From: GCA-2737725 sp965229355
GTDB taxonomy: Bacteria; Pseudomonadota; Alphaproteobacteria; Rhodospirillales; Rhodospirillaceae
Length of the DNA: 64,000 bases
Reading direction: 5' to 3'
NCBI GenBank assembly: GCA_965229355.1
Contig: OZ245869.1
Coordinates: forward strand, 248,001-312,000
A program made the position numbers and the translations under genes. Positions 45,098 through 53,573 of this stretch are shown piece after piece; within the stretch, counting starts at the first letter, position 1; each line of letters begins with the position of its first letter. The notes below the pieces were generated by a model. That model saw only the letters and a list, made by a program, of their open reading frames with translations, searched no databases and was not told where the DNA came from.

Positions 45098-45106
45098 TCT
45101 GCCAGA

Positions 45107-45577
45107 TTAGCGTTTAGGCTGAAGGCGCGCCATGCCACCCATCAGTTTCCAATCGCCGTTTTCACGCGTCCAGACGTGAATGTTCTCGAACTTCTCATCA
45201 ACAGCCGTACCATCAGGTCGCGCGGTGCGGTGATTGAGATAATAAATAATGGCTGTGTCACCTGAGAGCGTGAAGTCCATCAACTCCATGGTCAGCTTTT
45301 CTTGCGTCTTGCCGGCCATAGCTTTCGAGTCTGTCTTTAAACCGGTCTGAGCGAGCGGTTTGGCACTGTTGGGTGGCCAGCCCACATAGTTGGGCGATGT
45401 ATTGGCGATGTAGTATTCCAGCCCACCGTTGGCGCGGTCGGCATAAATCTTTTGCTCTTTGCCCCAAATCTCGTCACGCGCTTTTGTTTTCGCATCAGCA
45501 GTTTGTGCACTTGCGGGAGAAACCAAAACAAATGCGAGAGCGGCTGTAACACAGATATTACGCAGAAGATCAAACAT
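45107..45577 (-). CDS. exported NTF2-like/DUF4440-type protein
   Basis: A Sec signal peptide (ALAFVLVSPASAQT) is followed by a single SnoaL/NTF2-like domain of about 130 residues. The C-terminal strand GDTAIIYYLNHRTARPDG and HVWTRENGDWKLMGG are the usual DUF4440 pattern. The start at 45577 has AAAGGAA about 9 nt upstream; the open frame continues about 50 codons farther without a ribosome-binding site. No catalytic residues are evident. It may be co-transcribed with the methyltransferase that follows 10 nt later. Confidence 0.75.
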   Translation of the reverse strand: MFDLLRNICVTAALAFVLVSPASAQTADAKTKARDEIWGKEQKIYADRANGGLEYYIANTSPNYVGWPPNSAKPLAQTGLKTDSKAMAGKTQEKLTMELMDFTLSGDTAIIYYLNHRTARPDGTAVDEKFENIHVWTRENGDWKLMGGMARLQPKR

Positions 45578-45767
45578 GGGCGGTTCCTTTTGTGCGGCGA
45601 TGGAAACTGACTGAGGAATAAGAGCGACTTGATTATTATCAAAACAGCGATGCGTAATATTGAAAGAGCCCGGGCCAATCTGTAAACCGCTTATGAATAG
45701 CCGTTGCTTATGGCGGACTAGCATGCGTTAAGATGCGGCCGCGTCGAACATTCTGGTGGGGAATATC

Positions 45768-46445
45768 ATGTCAATCGATCCGTATTTGGTCTTGGTGTAC
45801 GTGCACATCGTGCTGTTTGTGTACTGGCTGGGGGGCGACCTGGGCGTGTTTTTCTCGGCCAAGTACGTGGCCGACCGCAAACTGAGCATGGATGAGCGCT
45901 TTCGCTTCCTGCACTTGCTGATGAACTGCGACATGGGCCCGCGCACAGCGTTGCTGCTGCTGTTGCCCGTCGGTTTGGAAATGGCGCGCCTGATTGGTGT
46001 GATTGAAGTCAGCCCCGCCATTGGCGGTATCGTCTGGCTGGTCTCATTGGTGTGGGTAGCCACAAACTGGTGGATGCACTTCAACGAAAGACACGCCATT
46101 GTGCCTAAGCTGCGCGCAATTGACCAAAACCTGCGCTACGTGCTGATCGTCCTTATTGCTGGCAGCGCGATTTACTCCATCGCCACGGGTAATGGCCCGG
46201 TGCTGGCCACATGGCTGCAAGTGAAGTTGCTGGTGTACGCTTTTGCGATCTGCCTGGGCCTGTACTTGCGCGCTGAGATCAAGCAATGGATTGTCGGCTT
46301 TGGCATGATCCGCCAAGGTGGTGACGCTGCCGATAAGGGCAACACCATCATTGAAGAGTCGCTGGTGCGTTCGCAACGCGCGGCCTTCTTGTTGTGGTTT
46401 GCAGTGGCCTTGGCCGCGTTCCTGGGTAAAGTGAAGCCCTTCTAA
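45768..46445 (+). CDS. membrane protein, unknown family
   Basis: About 225 residues with five to six hydrophobic helices. It starts SIDPYLVLVYVHIVLFVYWLG-like with His in TM1 and a second conserved-looking HFNERHAIVPKL loop. The topology and His placement recall CopD-like or cytochrome-type membrane proteins but I cannot assign the family. The ATG at 45768 is preceded by GGTGGGG; an in-frame GTG lies 12 nt earlier. It precedes a methyltransferase gene by 43 nt on the same strand. Confidence 0.75.
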   Translation: MSIDPYLVLVYVHIVLFVYWLGGDLGVFFSAKYVADRKLSMDERFRFLHLLMNCDMGPRTALLLLLPVGLEMARLIGVIEVSPAIGGIVWLVSLVWVATNWWMHFNERHAIVPKLRAIDQNLRYVLIVLIAGSAIYSIATGNGPVLATWLQVKLLVYAFAICLGLYLRAEIKQWIVGFGMIRQGGDAADKGNTIIEESLVRSQRAAFLLWFAVALAAFLGKVKPF

Positions 46446-46488
46446 CGCCGCTTTCATACTTTCATAACAGCGGCGCGGAGAGAAACCT

Positions 46489-48093
46489 GTGTCCGACGCC
46501 GCTGTTGCTGCCGATAGTTATGCCAATGCTCTCGCCGCCCGACGCAGCGGCGACTTAAAAGCCGCGCTGTCTGGGTTTCTGATGGCGCTGGCACTCTCAC
46601 CCGAACACCCTGCCTACCGGCGCGAAGCCCTCAATATCCTCGGCATTGTCAGCGGCTACAAAGCCCTGCCTGCTGCCGTGTTGGATGGACTGCGTGGGGC
46701 CATCAGCGACCCCGCTTTGGATTTACAGCCGCTCAGTTTGGTGGTGCGCAACATCACCGAGAACGATGCGCGATTTGCCGAGATTGAAACCGCGCTTTCT
46801 GGTCCGGCTGACACCGTCGAAGCCCATTTGAAGAACAGCGCATGGGATTGGCTGCTGAACGAGCCACTGCTGCACGCCGTACTGGCCCGCGCGATTTTAA
46901 TCGGCACGCGCTTGGAAACCGTACTCACCAAGCTGCGGCGCCACGTATTGCTACACCCATCAACAATTTTGCTGAGCCGCCATGAACGGCTACTGATTGC
47001 GTTGGCCCTGCAAGGCAACACCACGCGCTTTCCATGGGCCGAGACGCCAGAAGAAACGGCAAGGTTAGGTGTAATTGCGCCAGGCCTGACACTTGCGCTG
47101 TATCGCCCGCTGGCGACATTGCCAAACGCTGACATGTTGCCCGAGGTTTTACGGTTGGCGCGTGATGCACAACTTGAAGCACGCGAACGCGCGTCGTACT
47201 TCCCGGCCCTCACGCCCGTTGACGATGCCACATCGCAAAAAGTGCAAGCCCAGTACGAGCAATTCCCCTACCCGCCGTGGGATGCCATTGCCGATGCTAC
47301 GCCAACATCTCTGACGGAATTTGTGAAGGCGCGGTTTCCGCAGCTTTCGCTCAACGCGACTGAGCCGCTGATTTTGTCTGCGGGCTGCGGTACGGGGCGC
47401 GGCGCTGTGATGCTGGGCCTGACATTCCCCGAAGCTAAAATTGTAGCCTTCGATTTAAGCCGCGCGAGCCTGGTGTATGCGGCGATGAAAGCCGAGCAGC
47501 ACAGCTTGCGCAGCATTGCGTTTGGTGTCGGCGATATTTTGAATATCGGCGCGTTGGGTGATCATTTTGATCTGATCGAAAGCTCAGGCGTCATTCACCA
47601 TATGCGTGATCCTGCTGCCGGGTTGCGTGCACTCGCCAGTATTTTGAAACCAGGCGGCTTGATGCGGCTTGGCCTTTATAGCGAGCGCGGACGCAAAGCT
47701 GTAATTGCTGCACGCGAGCTGATCTCTGCCCAAAATATTCCCGACAGTGATGATGGTGTGCGCCAAGCACGTCAGGCGCTGCTGGCACTTCCTGTAAATC
47801 ACGCTGCACGTGGCGTCATCGATACCCCTGAGTTTTTCACGCTTGATGGTCTGCACGATCTGATCTTCAACGTACAAGAAACGCGCTACACACCGAAGCA
47901 ACTGAAAGAGTTGATCGCCAGCGCAGGCCTAACGTTCTTGGGCTTCGATACAGATGCGAGCGTGAAAGCCGCGTACGCACGTTCATTCCCAAATGATGTT
48001 GGGGGGACAAATCTCGACAACTGGGACCAGTTCGAGCAAAACCAGCCGCAAGCCTTCTCCGAGATGTATCAACTGTGGCTGCATAAGGCCTGA
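46489..48093 (+). CDS. class I SAM-dependent methyltransferase with helical N-terminal domain
   Basis: A 534-residue protein with a GTG start behind GGAGAG. The first 250 residues are helical and start with one TPR-like unit (ANALAARRSGDLKAALSGF). Then a YEQFPYPPW motif, common in a family of bacterial methyltransferases, precedes the Rossmann domain: LILSAGCGTGRGAVML for SAM, IVAFDLSRAS as motif II and LIESSGVIHHM. Fusions of this type are found next to TPR methyltransferases. Substrate unknown. It is followed 4 nt later by a trans-aconitate-methyltransferase-like gene. Confidence 0.88.
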   Translation: MSDAAVAADSYANALAARRSGDLKAALSGFLMALALSPEHPAYRREALNILGIVSGYKALPAAVLDGLRGAISDPALDLQPLSLVVRNITENDARFAEIETALSGPADTVEAHLKNSAWDWLLNEPLLHAVLARAILIGTRLETVLTKLRRHVLLHPSTILLSRHERLLIALALQGNTTRFPWAETPEETARLGVIAPGLTLALYRPLATLPNADMLPEVLRLARDAQLEARERASYFPALTPVDDATSQKVQAQYEQFPYPPWDAIADATPTSLTEFVKARFPQLSLNATEPLILSAGCGTGRGAVMLGLTFPEAKIVAFDLSRASLVYAAMKAEQHSLRSIAFGVGDILNIGALGDHFDLIESSGVIHHMRDPAAGLRALASILKPGGLMRLGLYSERGRKAVIAARELISAQNIPDSDDGVRQARQALLALPVNHAARGVIDTPEFFTLDGLHDLIFNVQETRYTPKQLKELIASAGLTFLGFDTDASVKAAYARSFPNDVGGTNLDNWDQFEQNQPQAFSEMYQLWLHKA

Positions 48094-48097
48094 ACCA

Positions 48098-48889
48098 ATG
48101 ACCAAAAGCACCAGCGGCACCTGGAACCCAGATTTGTATTTGCGTTACGCAGCTTATCGCGCGCGTCCGGCTGAGGATTTGTTGCCGCGATTGGCCTTGA
48201 ATGTGCCCGGCGACATTTATGACCTGGGCTGCGGCCCCGGTACGCTAACAAAAAAGCTGAAAGACAAATGGCCCGAGCGCCGCATCGTTGGTGTCGACTC
48301 ATCGCCCGACATGCTGGCAACTGCGCGTGAAAAATTTTCGAACGGCATTGAATGGCAACAGGCTGACATTGCGACATGGTCGGCCACATCAACCGCAGCA
48401 ATGATCTTCACCAACGCCGCGCTGCATTGGGTGCCCAACCACGAGACTTTATTTCCGCGCTTGATGAGCCAAGTGGCCCCGGGCGGCATCTTGGCCGTGC
48501 AGGTGCCGGTGTCGCACCCGGAAGGCTACCACAAGTGCATCGAAGAAATTGCAAGCTCGCCCAAGTGGCGCGACAAATTCAAAGACGTGCATGCACATGA
48601 TGACCCGCTGCCCGCAGGCCAGTACTACGATCTGCTGAGCCCGTTCTGTACAGACGTTGATATTTGGGAGACCGACTATCACCACGTTCTGGAGGGCGAA
48701 AACCCGGTGACCGAGTGGATCTCATCCACCGGCTTGGTGCCGTTCTTAACCGCCCTGCCCGAAGCCGAGCGGCCTGCATACCTCGCCGACTACAGCGCGC
48801 TGACCCATAAGGCATACCCACGCCAAAACGACGGCAAGGTGCTGTTCACCATGCACCGCCTGTTCATCGTCGCCCAAAAGAAGAGTTAA
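48098..48889 (+). CDS. tam: trans-aconitate 2-methyltransferase
   Basis: Methylates trans-aconitate, a spontaneous inhibitor of aconitase formed from the citric-acid-cycle intermediate cis-aconitate, using SAM. The N-terminus WNPDLYLRYAAYRARPAEDLL is the Tam signature, followed by IYDLGCGPGTLTKKL and VGVDSSPDML. NAALHWVPNHETLF and VQVPVSHPEG are also characteristic. The 263-residue length fits. The ATG at 48098 is used; the frame opens 105 nt earlier inside the previous gene. It probably shares a transcript with the upstream methyltransferase. Confidence 0.85.
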   Translation: MTKSTSGTWNPDLYLRYAAYRARPAEDLLPRLALNVPGDIYDLGCGPGTLTKKLKDKWPERRIVGVDSSPDMLATAREKFSNGIEWQQADIATWSATSTAAMIFTNAALHWVPNHETLFPRLMSQVAPGGILAVQVPVSHPEGYHKCIEEIASSPKWRDKFKDVHAHDDPLPAGQYYDLLSPFCTDVDIWETDYHHVLEGENPVTEWISSTGLVPFLTALPEAERPAYLADYSALTHKAYPRQNDGKVLFTMHRLFIVAQKKS

Positions 48890-48893
48890 TAAG

Positions 48894-49160
48894 CTAGACC
48901 GCGCCAGCGGCTTGAAGACGGGCAATACCAGACATGGCCTGAGCCAGGGTTAAATCCGGGCGCACAGCCATCACCGCGTCTGCGGCGTCACGGGTTTGGG
49001 TCAGATCATCACGGCCCAGAGATTTGGCACGACTGAGGGTGCGCGAGACAATGCCACGCACATCATCCAGGTTCGGCAAGCGGGAGTTCGCAATAGGGCT
49101 ACCAACACCTGACGGTGCCAATGTCCAACGCGCAGAATTAACCATGCTACTCACGGCCAT
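48894..49160 (-). CDS. small hypothetical protein
   Basis: An 88-residue protein of no family I recognise. The sequence has a helical C-terminus (LTQTRDAADAVMAVRPDLTLAQ-like) with a Ser/Ala-rich head and looks like a real coding region by composition. It lies convergently against tam with 4 nt between stops. An in-frame ATG occurs also at codon 6. Function not inferred. Confidence 0.55.
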   Translation of the reverse strand: MAVSSMVNSARWTLAPSGVGSPIANSRLPNLDDVRGIVSRTLSRAKSLGRDDLTQTRDAADAVMAVRPDLTLAQAMSGIARLQAAGAV

Positions 49161-49347
49161 CGCTTTTTCGCTCCATCTCTCTCACGCGTCCGGTTCTTAC
49201 GCTGGCGTTTTGAATCGCCGCCGGACTGCACTACTAATTGTAGACCTAATTTAGGGGCTATCAATCGCTTGTGGGGTTTTCCCAAAAATATGTGATCTTT
49301 AAGCCACGCACATATAGGCGGCTGTTTATCAACCTAAAGTACTGATT

Positions 49348-49617
49348 TTACTTACGAAAGCGCTTTAGCTTCGGATGATCGGCCGCATAGACCTGCCCTG
49401 CGGCTGACCGGCGGGGGGTGGTTTGTGCGCGCTCTTCGGTGCGGGCGACGCACTCCCGCTTCTCGGCAGGTGTCATCGACCGCCAAGCCCCGATCTCCTG
49501 TAAGGTGCGCAAACAGCCAATGCACATCTTAGTCGTCGCATCGACACTGCACACACTGATGCAGGGCGAGGCCACATACTCTTCGTCGGGGGTCGGGGTC
49601 GGGATCGTGTCAGACAT
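49348..49617 (-). CDS. DUF1289 domain-containing protein
   Basis: Short cysteine protein: SPCISVCSVD, then MCIGCLRTLQEIGAWRSMT, the four-Cys plus trailing Trp pattern defining DUF1289 in proteobacteria. The four Cys probably bind a metal or Fe-S cluster. The length of 89 is normal. Members often sit near tRNA or queuosine-linked genes; here queF is divergent. No known function. Confidence 0.85.
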   Translation of the reverse strand: MSDTIPTPTPDEEYVASPCISVCSVDATTKMCIGCLRTLQEIGAWRSMTPAEKRECVARTEERAQTTPRRSAAGQVYAADHPKLKRFRK

Positions 49618-49651
49618 GGCTTAGACCTAATCATCCAAGCTCAGTCTTTCA

Positions 49652-49670
49652 ATCAAAACCCTGTTTTGAT
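49652..49670. repeat. inverted repeat ATCAAAAC-CCT-GTTTTGAT
   Basis: Perfect 8-bp arms with a 3-nt loop, followed by TTTATTT on the plus strand, lie between the divergent DUF1289 and queF genes. It could be an operator, or a terminator-like hairpin in the queF leader. No plus-strand gene ends nearby. Confidence 0.5.
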
Positions 49671-49732
49671 TTTATTTGGCGTGACATTGAAGGATAAATG
49701 AACAGCATCCTGAAAGCTGAATAGGCCCTTTT

Positions 49733-50194
49733 ATGACCAATCGCTATGAAACGCTCACGAACTTAGGTGGCGCCTCGGAAATTCCGGCCAGCCCCGATGT
49801 CGCCGTGCTGGAAACCGTGCCGAACCCGCATCAGGACACCGATTACCTGATCCGCTTCACGGCCCCCGAGTTCACCTCAATCTGCCCCGTGACCGGCCAA
49901 CCGGATTTCGCGCACATTGTCATCGACTACGCGCCGGAAGAGACGATTGTAGAATCGAAGTCGCTGAAACTTTTCCTCACTTCGTTCCGCAACCATGGCG
50001 CCTTCCACGAAGATTGCACCATCACCATCGGCAAGCGGTTGGTGGAAGCCATGGAACCGAAGTGGCTGCGCATTGGCGGCTACTGGTATCCGCGCGGCGG
50101 CATTCCGATTGATGTGTTCTGGCAAACCGGCACGCTTCCGTCTGGTTTGTGGGTACCCGAGCAGGGCGTGCAGCCTTATCGCGGGCGCGGTTAA
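49733..50194 (+). CDS. queF: NADPH-dependent 7-cyano-7-deazaguanine reductase (preQ1 synthase)
   Basis: Reduces preQ0 to preQ1 in queuosine biosynthesis for tRNA modification. It is the single-domain type I QueF: TSICPVTGQPDFAHI holds the catalytic Cys and following Asp, and ESKSLKLFLTSFRNHGAFHE is the QueF motif with the NADPH-binding region. The 153-residue length matches. No preQ1 riboswitch is recognised in the leader. No other queuosine gene is in the window. Confidence 0.95.
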   Translation: MTNRYETLTNLGGASEIPASPDVAVLETVPNPHQDTDYLIRFTAPEFTSICPVTGQPDFAHIVIDYAPEETIVESKSLKLFLTSFRNHGAFHEDCTITIGKRLVEAMEPKWLRIGGYWYPRGGIPIDVFWQTGTLPSGLWVPEQGVQPYRGRG

Positions 50195-50215
50195 TCAGAG
50201 GAGAGGCTAACTATT

Positions 50216-50650
50216 ATGGCAACGGCTCTTCTCGCGAAGTACCTGTTCATCGCAGGCACAATCCCGTTCATTTTGTTGGGCACGATCCATTGGATCTATA
50301 CCTTCATGGATATGAAGAAGCCGAACAAATTTGCGCCGCGCGATAATGCAGTGCTTACTGGCATGCAGGCGACATCCTTGCGGCTCACCAATCGCACGAC
50401 ATTGTGGAAAGCCTACATGGGCTTTCACCACAGCCACAGCATTGGTGCGATTTTCTTTGGCCTCATCTTCTTAATCTTGGCGCTGCAAGATTTCGGCGCA
50501 CTGGTAGAAAATCTGGTGCTGATGCGCTTAGCCACCGTTGTGCCGCTGATTTACCTGTGGGTGGGCGTGCGCTTTTGGTTCCGCACACCGATCATCGGCA
50601 TTGCGATTGGGGCCGCGTGCTTTATCGCATCGTTCTTACTGACGCTGTAA
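50216..50650 (+). CDS. small four-helix membrane protein, unknown family
   Basis: 144 residues with four hydrophobic segments, the first starting LLAKYLFIAGTIPFILLG. A conserved-looking cytoplasmic or periplasmic stretch (GMQATSLRLTNRTTLWKAY) and GFHHSHSIG link the first two helices. I recognise no catalytic motif. GAGGAGAGG precedes the ATG, and it lies 21 nt behind queF, possibly co-transcribed. Confidence 0.7.
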   Translation: MATALLAKYLFIAGTIPFILLGTIHWIYTFMDMKKPNKFAPRDNAVLTGMQATSLRLTNRTTLWKAYMGFHHSHSIGAIFFGLIFLILALQDFGALVENLVLMRLATVVPLIYLWVGVRFWFRTPIIGIAIGAACFIASFLLTL

Positions 50651-50653
50651 TTC

Positions 50654-51130
50654 CTACTTCGCGGGCGGCTGCCACAACTCGATCTTTCGGCCCTCGGGGT
50701 CCATGACCCACGCGAACTTGCCGAACTCGGATGTCTCGGGCTTGCCTTCCAGGGCAATGCCCGCGTCGCCCATTTGTTTCACTAACGCATCCAAATCACG
50801 CACCACGTAGTTCACCATGAACTCAGACGTGCCGGGGCTGAAGTACGTGGTGTCTTTCTTGAAGGGCGACCACACGGTGTAAGCCGCAGTGCCCGCCTCA
50901 TCTTTCCAGATAAACCGCGCCATATGGTTATCGCCGTAGGATTCCACCGCCACACCTAAGTGCTTTTGGTACCAAAGCGCTGTCGCTTTCGGGTCAGCAC
51001 TTTTGAAAAACACACCGCCGATGCCAGACACTTTGCTAACTGGCGCAGATGTGGCGTGCCCCACCGCAAAGCCTGCGATCAACCCAACTCCAAGCACAGC
51101 ACTCAATGAAACGAACTTGCTGAATGTCAT
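50654..51130 (-). CDS. exported VOC (glyoxalase/bleomycin-resistance) family protein
   Basis: A signal peptide (LSAVLGVGLIAGFAVGHA) is followed by one VOC domain of about 125 residues. GIGGVFFKSADPKATALWYQ is the typical opening, and MDPEGRKIELWQP the closing strand with a metal-ligand Glu. Exported VOC proteins are uncommon; most bind substrates in the cytoplasm. Unlike glyoxalase I it lacks the full four-ligand set at the N-terminus (FF in place of H). Function unassigned. Confidence 0.82.
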   Translation of the reverse strand: MTFSKFVSLSAVLGVGLIAGFAVGHATSAPVSKVSGIGGVFFKSADPKATALWYQKHLGVAVESYGDNHMARFIWKDEAGTAAYTVWSPFKKDTTYFSPGTSEFMVNYVVRDLDALVKQMGDAGIALEGKPETSEFGKFAWVMDPEGRKIELWQPPAK

Positions 51131-51305
51131 GGCGCATCCCCTACGCTGCTAACCGCACAAAGGTTACGGCAGAAGAATGAACATGGAAACGCCGTTTCGC
51201 GCTCATATTTCGGACAGTTTTTCTGCGCACCTTGGCGGGGTGGCGTGATTAGCCTCTAATCCTCATCAGAATAGGGCGAAACAGCATTTCTGGGGAGCAT
51301 GCTGC

Positions 51306-52043
51306 ATGAAACGTTTCGAGGGGAAAATTGCGCTCGTCACCAACGGCGCATCGGCTGTGGGACAAGCCATTGTAAAGCGCCTGGCCGATGAAGGTGCTGT
51401 CGTGATGGTCGCCGATGGTGATGCAAAAGCGGCAGAGGCAGTTGCGAAAAATATCGGCGCAAAACATCAAGCCGTGCAACTGAACGTCAGCACTGTCGAA
51501 AGTTGGGAGAGCGTTCTGGCGCAAACCGTCAGCGCATTCAAACGCCTCGACGTGCTGGTGACGATTGCGACTGAAAGCTACAGCAAGCCCACACCGATTG
51601 CAGAAACTTCCCTCGCACAATTCCGCAGCGTGACAACGCCCAACATCGAAGGTGCATTCTTGGGTCTGCGATATGGCGTCGTGAAAATGCGCGAACTCGG
51701 TAACGGCGGCGCAGTTGTGAATGTGTGCTCAGCGTACGGCACCGTTGGCCTTGCAGGCCAAGCTGCGTTCAATGCCTCGGGTAACGGCATTCGCATGATG
51801 ACAAAAGCCGCCGCGTTGTCGTGCGCTGAAAGCAAAGACAACATCCGCGTCAATGCCGTGCAAACGGGCCTGATTGCGGGTGCGCCCGAAAGCACCATCG
51901 TACCATCAACAAGTTCAGTGCCGTTGGCGCGCAAGGGCACGACGGAAGACATTGCATCTGCGGTCGCGTACTTGGCCTCAGGCGATGCGGCTTATATCAC
52001 GGGTTACGTTCTGCCGGTCGACGGCGGAATGTTGGCCGCTTAA
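51306..52043 (+). CDS. SDR-fold protein lacking the catalytic Tyr and Lys
   Basis: Classical short-chain dehydrogenase fold of 245 residues. The cofactor motif is changed to TNGASAVGQ, and the NNAG site reads TIATES. The catalytic Ser142 remains (VCSAYG), but the YxxxK motif is FNASG: Phe155 and Gly159 replace Tyr and Lys. Dehydrogenase activity is therefore not expected. The rest of the fold, including the C-terminal ITGYVLPVDGG, is intact and the frame is unbroken, so it is not a plain pseudogene. It heads a run of four SDR genes; it may serve as a partner or scaffold, a possibility only. Confidence 0.85.
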   Translation: MKRFEGKIALVTNGASAVGQAIVKRLADEGAVVMVADGDAKAAEAVAKNIGAKHQAVQLNVSTVESWESVLAQTVSAFKRLDVLVTIATESYSKPTPIAETSLAQFRSVTTPNIEGAFLGLRYGVVKMRELGNGGAVVNVCSAYGTVGLAGQAAFNASGNGIRMMTKAAALSCAESKDNIRVNAVQTGLIAGAPESTIVPSTSSVPLARKGTTEDIASAVAYLASGDAAYITGYVLPVDGGMLAA

Positions 52044-52055
52044 GGGGACGCACAC

Positions 52056-52814
52056 ATGGGTGTTCTCTCAGGGAAAGTTGTTATCGTTACTGGCGCCACA
52101 TCAGGCATCGGCAAAGGCTGCGCGATTGAGTTTGCAAAAGCAGGGGCAAAAGTCGTCGTCACCGGCCGCAATGAAGAGCGCGCGGCGTTGACCGTGCGCT
52201 TGGTCAAAGAGGTTGGCGGCGACGTCACGTTCGTGCGCCAAGACGTAACGGAAGAAGCCGATTGGCAAAACGTCATCGACGTGACGCTGAAAACCTATGG
52301 TCGCTTGGATTGTCTGCTGAACAACGCAGGCGAAGCTGTGGTGAAACCGTTAGAACAACTGACCCTTGATCACTTACAGTTCTTGCTGCGCGTTGATCTG
52401 GATGGGCCGTTCCTAGGTATGAAGCATGCATGGCCGCATCTGAAAAAAGTGGGCGGCGGCACGATCATGAACATGAGTTCCATCACCGGCCAAAAAGGCG
52501 GCGCTTTGGGCAGTGCGTATTGCGCGGCCAAGGGCGCACAACTCGCACTCACGCGGGCTGGCGCTTTAGAAGGCGCACCCCACAATATTCGTGTGAATTC
52601 CATTCACCCCGGCCTGATCTGGACCGAAGGCATCCCCGACGTGATGGGGCCGAACCCGGAAACATATCGCCCCATGTTGGAAGCCTCTGTGCCCACCAAA
52701 GTGCTTGGCGAAACCTGGCACGTTGGTACGGCTGTTGTATATTTGGCATCAGATGAAGCCAGCTATATCACCGGCACTGAATTCAACGTCGATGGCGGCA
52801 AGAGCGCGACATAG
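52056..52814 (+). CDS. SDR family NAD(P)-dependent oxidoreductase (cluster member 2)
   Basis: A complete classical SDR of 252 residues: TGATSGIG cofactor loop, NNAG, Ser142 (NMSSITG) and Tyr155-Lys159 (YCAAK), ending in ITGTEFNVDGG. The ring Asn (usually N in the VNL stretch) is Asp in RVDLDGPFL. The residue after the GxxxGxG strand is Arg in VVTGRN, favouring NADP(H). AAGGGG precedes its ATG, 12 nt after the first SDR. Likely an alcohol or ketone interconversion; substrate unknown. Confidence 0.9.
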   Translation: MGVLSGKVVIVTGATSGIGKGCAIEFAKAGAKVVVTGRNEERAALTVRLVKEVGGDVTFVRQDVTEEADWQNVIDVTLKTYGRLDCLLNNAGEAVVKPLEQLTLDHLQFLLRVDLDGPFLGMKHAWPHLKKVGGGTIMNMSSITGQKGGALGSAYCAAKGAQLALTRAGALEGAPHNIRVNSIHPGLIWTEGIPDVMGPNPETYRPMLEASVPTKVLGETWHVGTAVVYLASDEASYITGTEFNVDGGKSAT

Positions 52815-52819
52815 TACCT

Positions 52820-53569
52820 GTGCCAAAACTTGCAGACAAAGTTGCAATCATCACCGGCGGCACGGCAGGCATTGGCCGCGCCACCGCCGAACTGATGATC
52901 GCACACGGTGCAAAAGTTGTGGTGACGGGGCGCGACCTTGAGCGCGCCAAAAATATTCAGCCCCTCGTAGATCGCGGTGATGCGCTGTACGTGCAGCAAG
53001 ACACCACAGACGAGAAAAGCTGGGCCACAGTGATAGAGCGCACGCTTGCAACCTTTGGCCGCATCGACATTCTGGTGAACAACGCTGGTCGATTGGTGGT
53101 GAAGCCCCTGCCCGCACTCTCACACGACGATATGAAACTGATGCTGGCTGCAAATTTGGAATCAACGTTCCTGGGTATGCGCAGCGTTTGGCAGCATCTG
53201 ACAAATGCTGGTGGAAGCATCGTCAATGTCTCCGCCATGATGGGTGTGCAAACGGCAGCGATTGGTTTGGTTTACAGCGCCGCCAAAGCAGCCCAACAAG
53301 CCCTCACCCGGACCGCTGCGCTGGAAGGGGCTGCGCAGAACATTCGCGTAAATACCGTTTTGCCAGGTGTGATTTGGTCCGACGGTTGGAAGCGTTTGGC
53401 AGGCGAGAAGCAGGACGAAACCAAAGCAGGCGTAAGCCCCACCATTCCCATGCGCCGCGTCGGCGAGCCGCACGAAGTAGCCCAAGCCATCACCTATCTT
53501 GCCAGCGATGAAGCGCGCTACATTACCGGCATCGAAATGGCCATCGACGGTGGCAAATCTGCAGGATGA
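52820..53569 (+). CDS. SDR family NAD(P)-dependent oxidoreductase (cluster member 3)
   Basis: A full SDR of 249 residues with a GTG start (52820). Features: TGGTAGIG, NNAG, Ser138 (NVSAMMG), Tyr152-Lys156 (YSAAK) and ITGIEMAIDGG at the end. The cofactor strand ends VVTGRD, suggesting NADP(H) preference. It lies 5 nt after member 2 and is close to it in sequence, consistent with tandem duplication. Substrate unknown. Confidence 0.9.
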   Translation: MPKLADKVAIITGGTAGIGRATAELMIAHGAKVVVTGRDLERAKNIQPLVDRGDALYVQQDTTDEKSWATVIERTLATFGRIDILVNNAGRLVVKPLPALSHDDMKLMLAANLESTFLGMRSVWQHLTNAGGSIVNVSAMMGVQTAAIGLVYSAAKAAQQALTRTAALEGAAQNIRVNTVLPGVIWSDGWKRLAGEKQDETKAGVSPTIPMRRVGEPHEVAQAITYLASDEARYITGIEMAIDGGKSAG

Positions 53570-53573
53570 GAAG

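Noticed and set aside
49625..49732. preQ1 riboswitch upstream of queF
   Set aside because: No preQ1-I or preQ1-II core motif is seen in the leader; only a plain inverted repeat.
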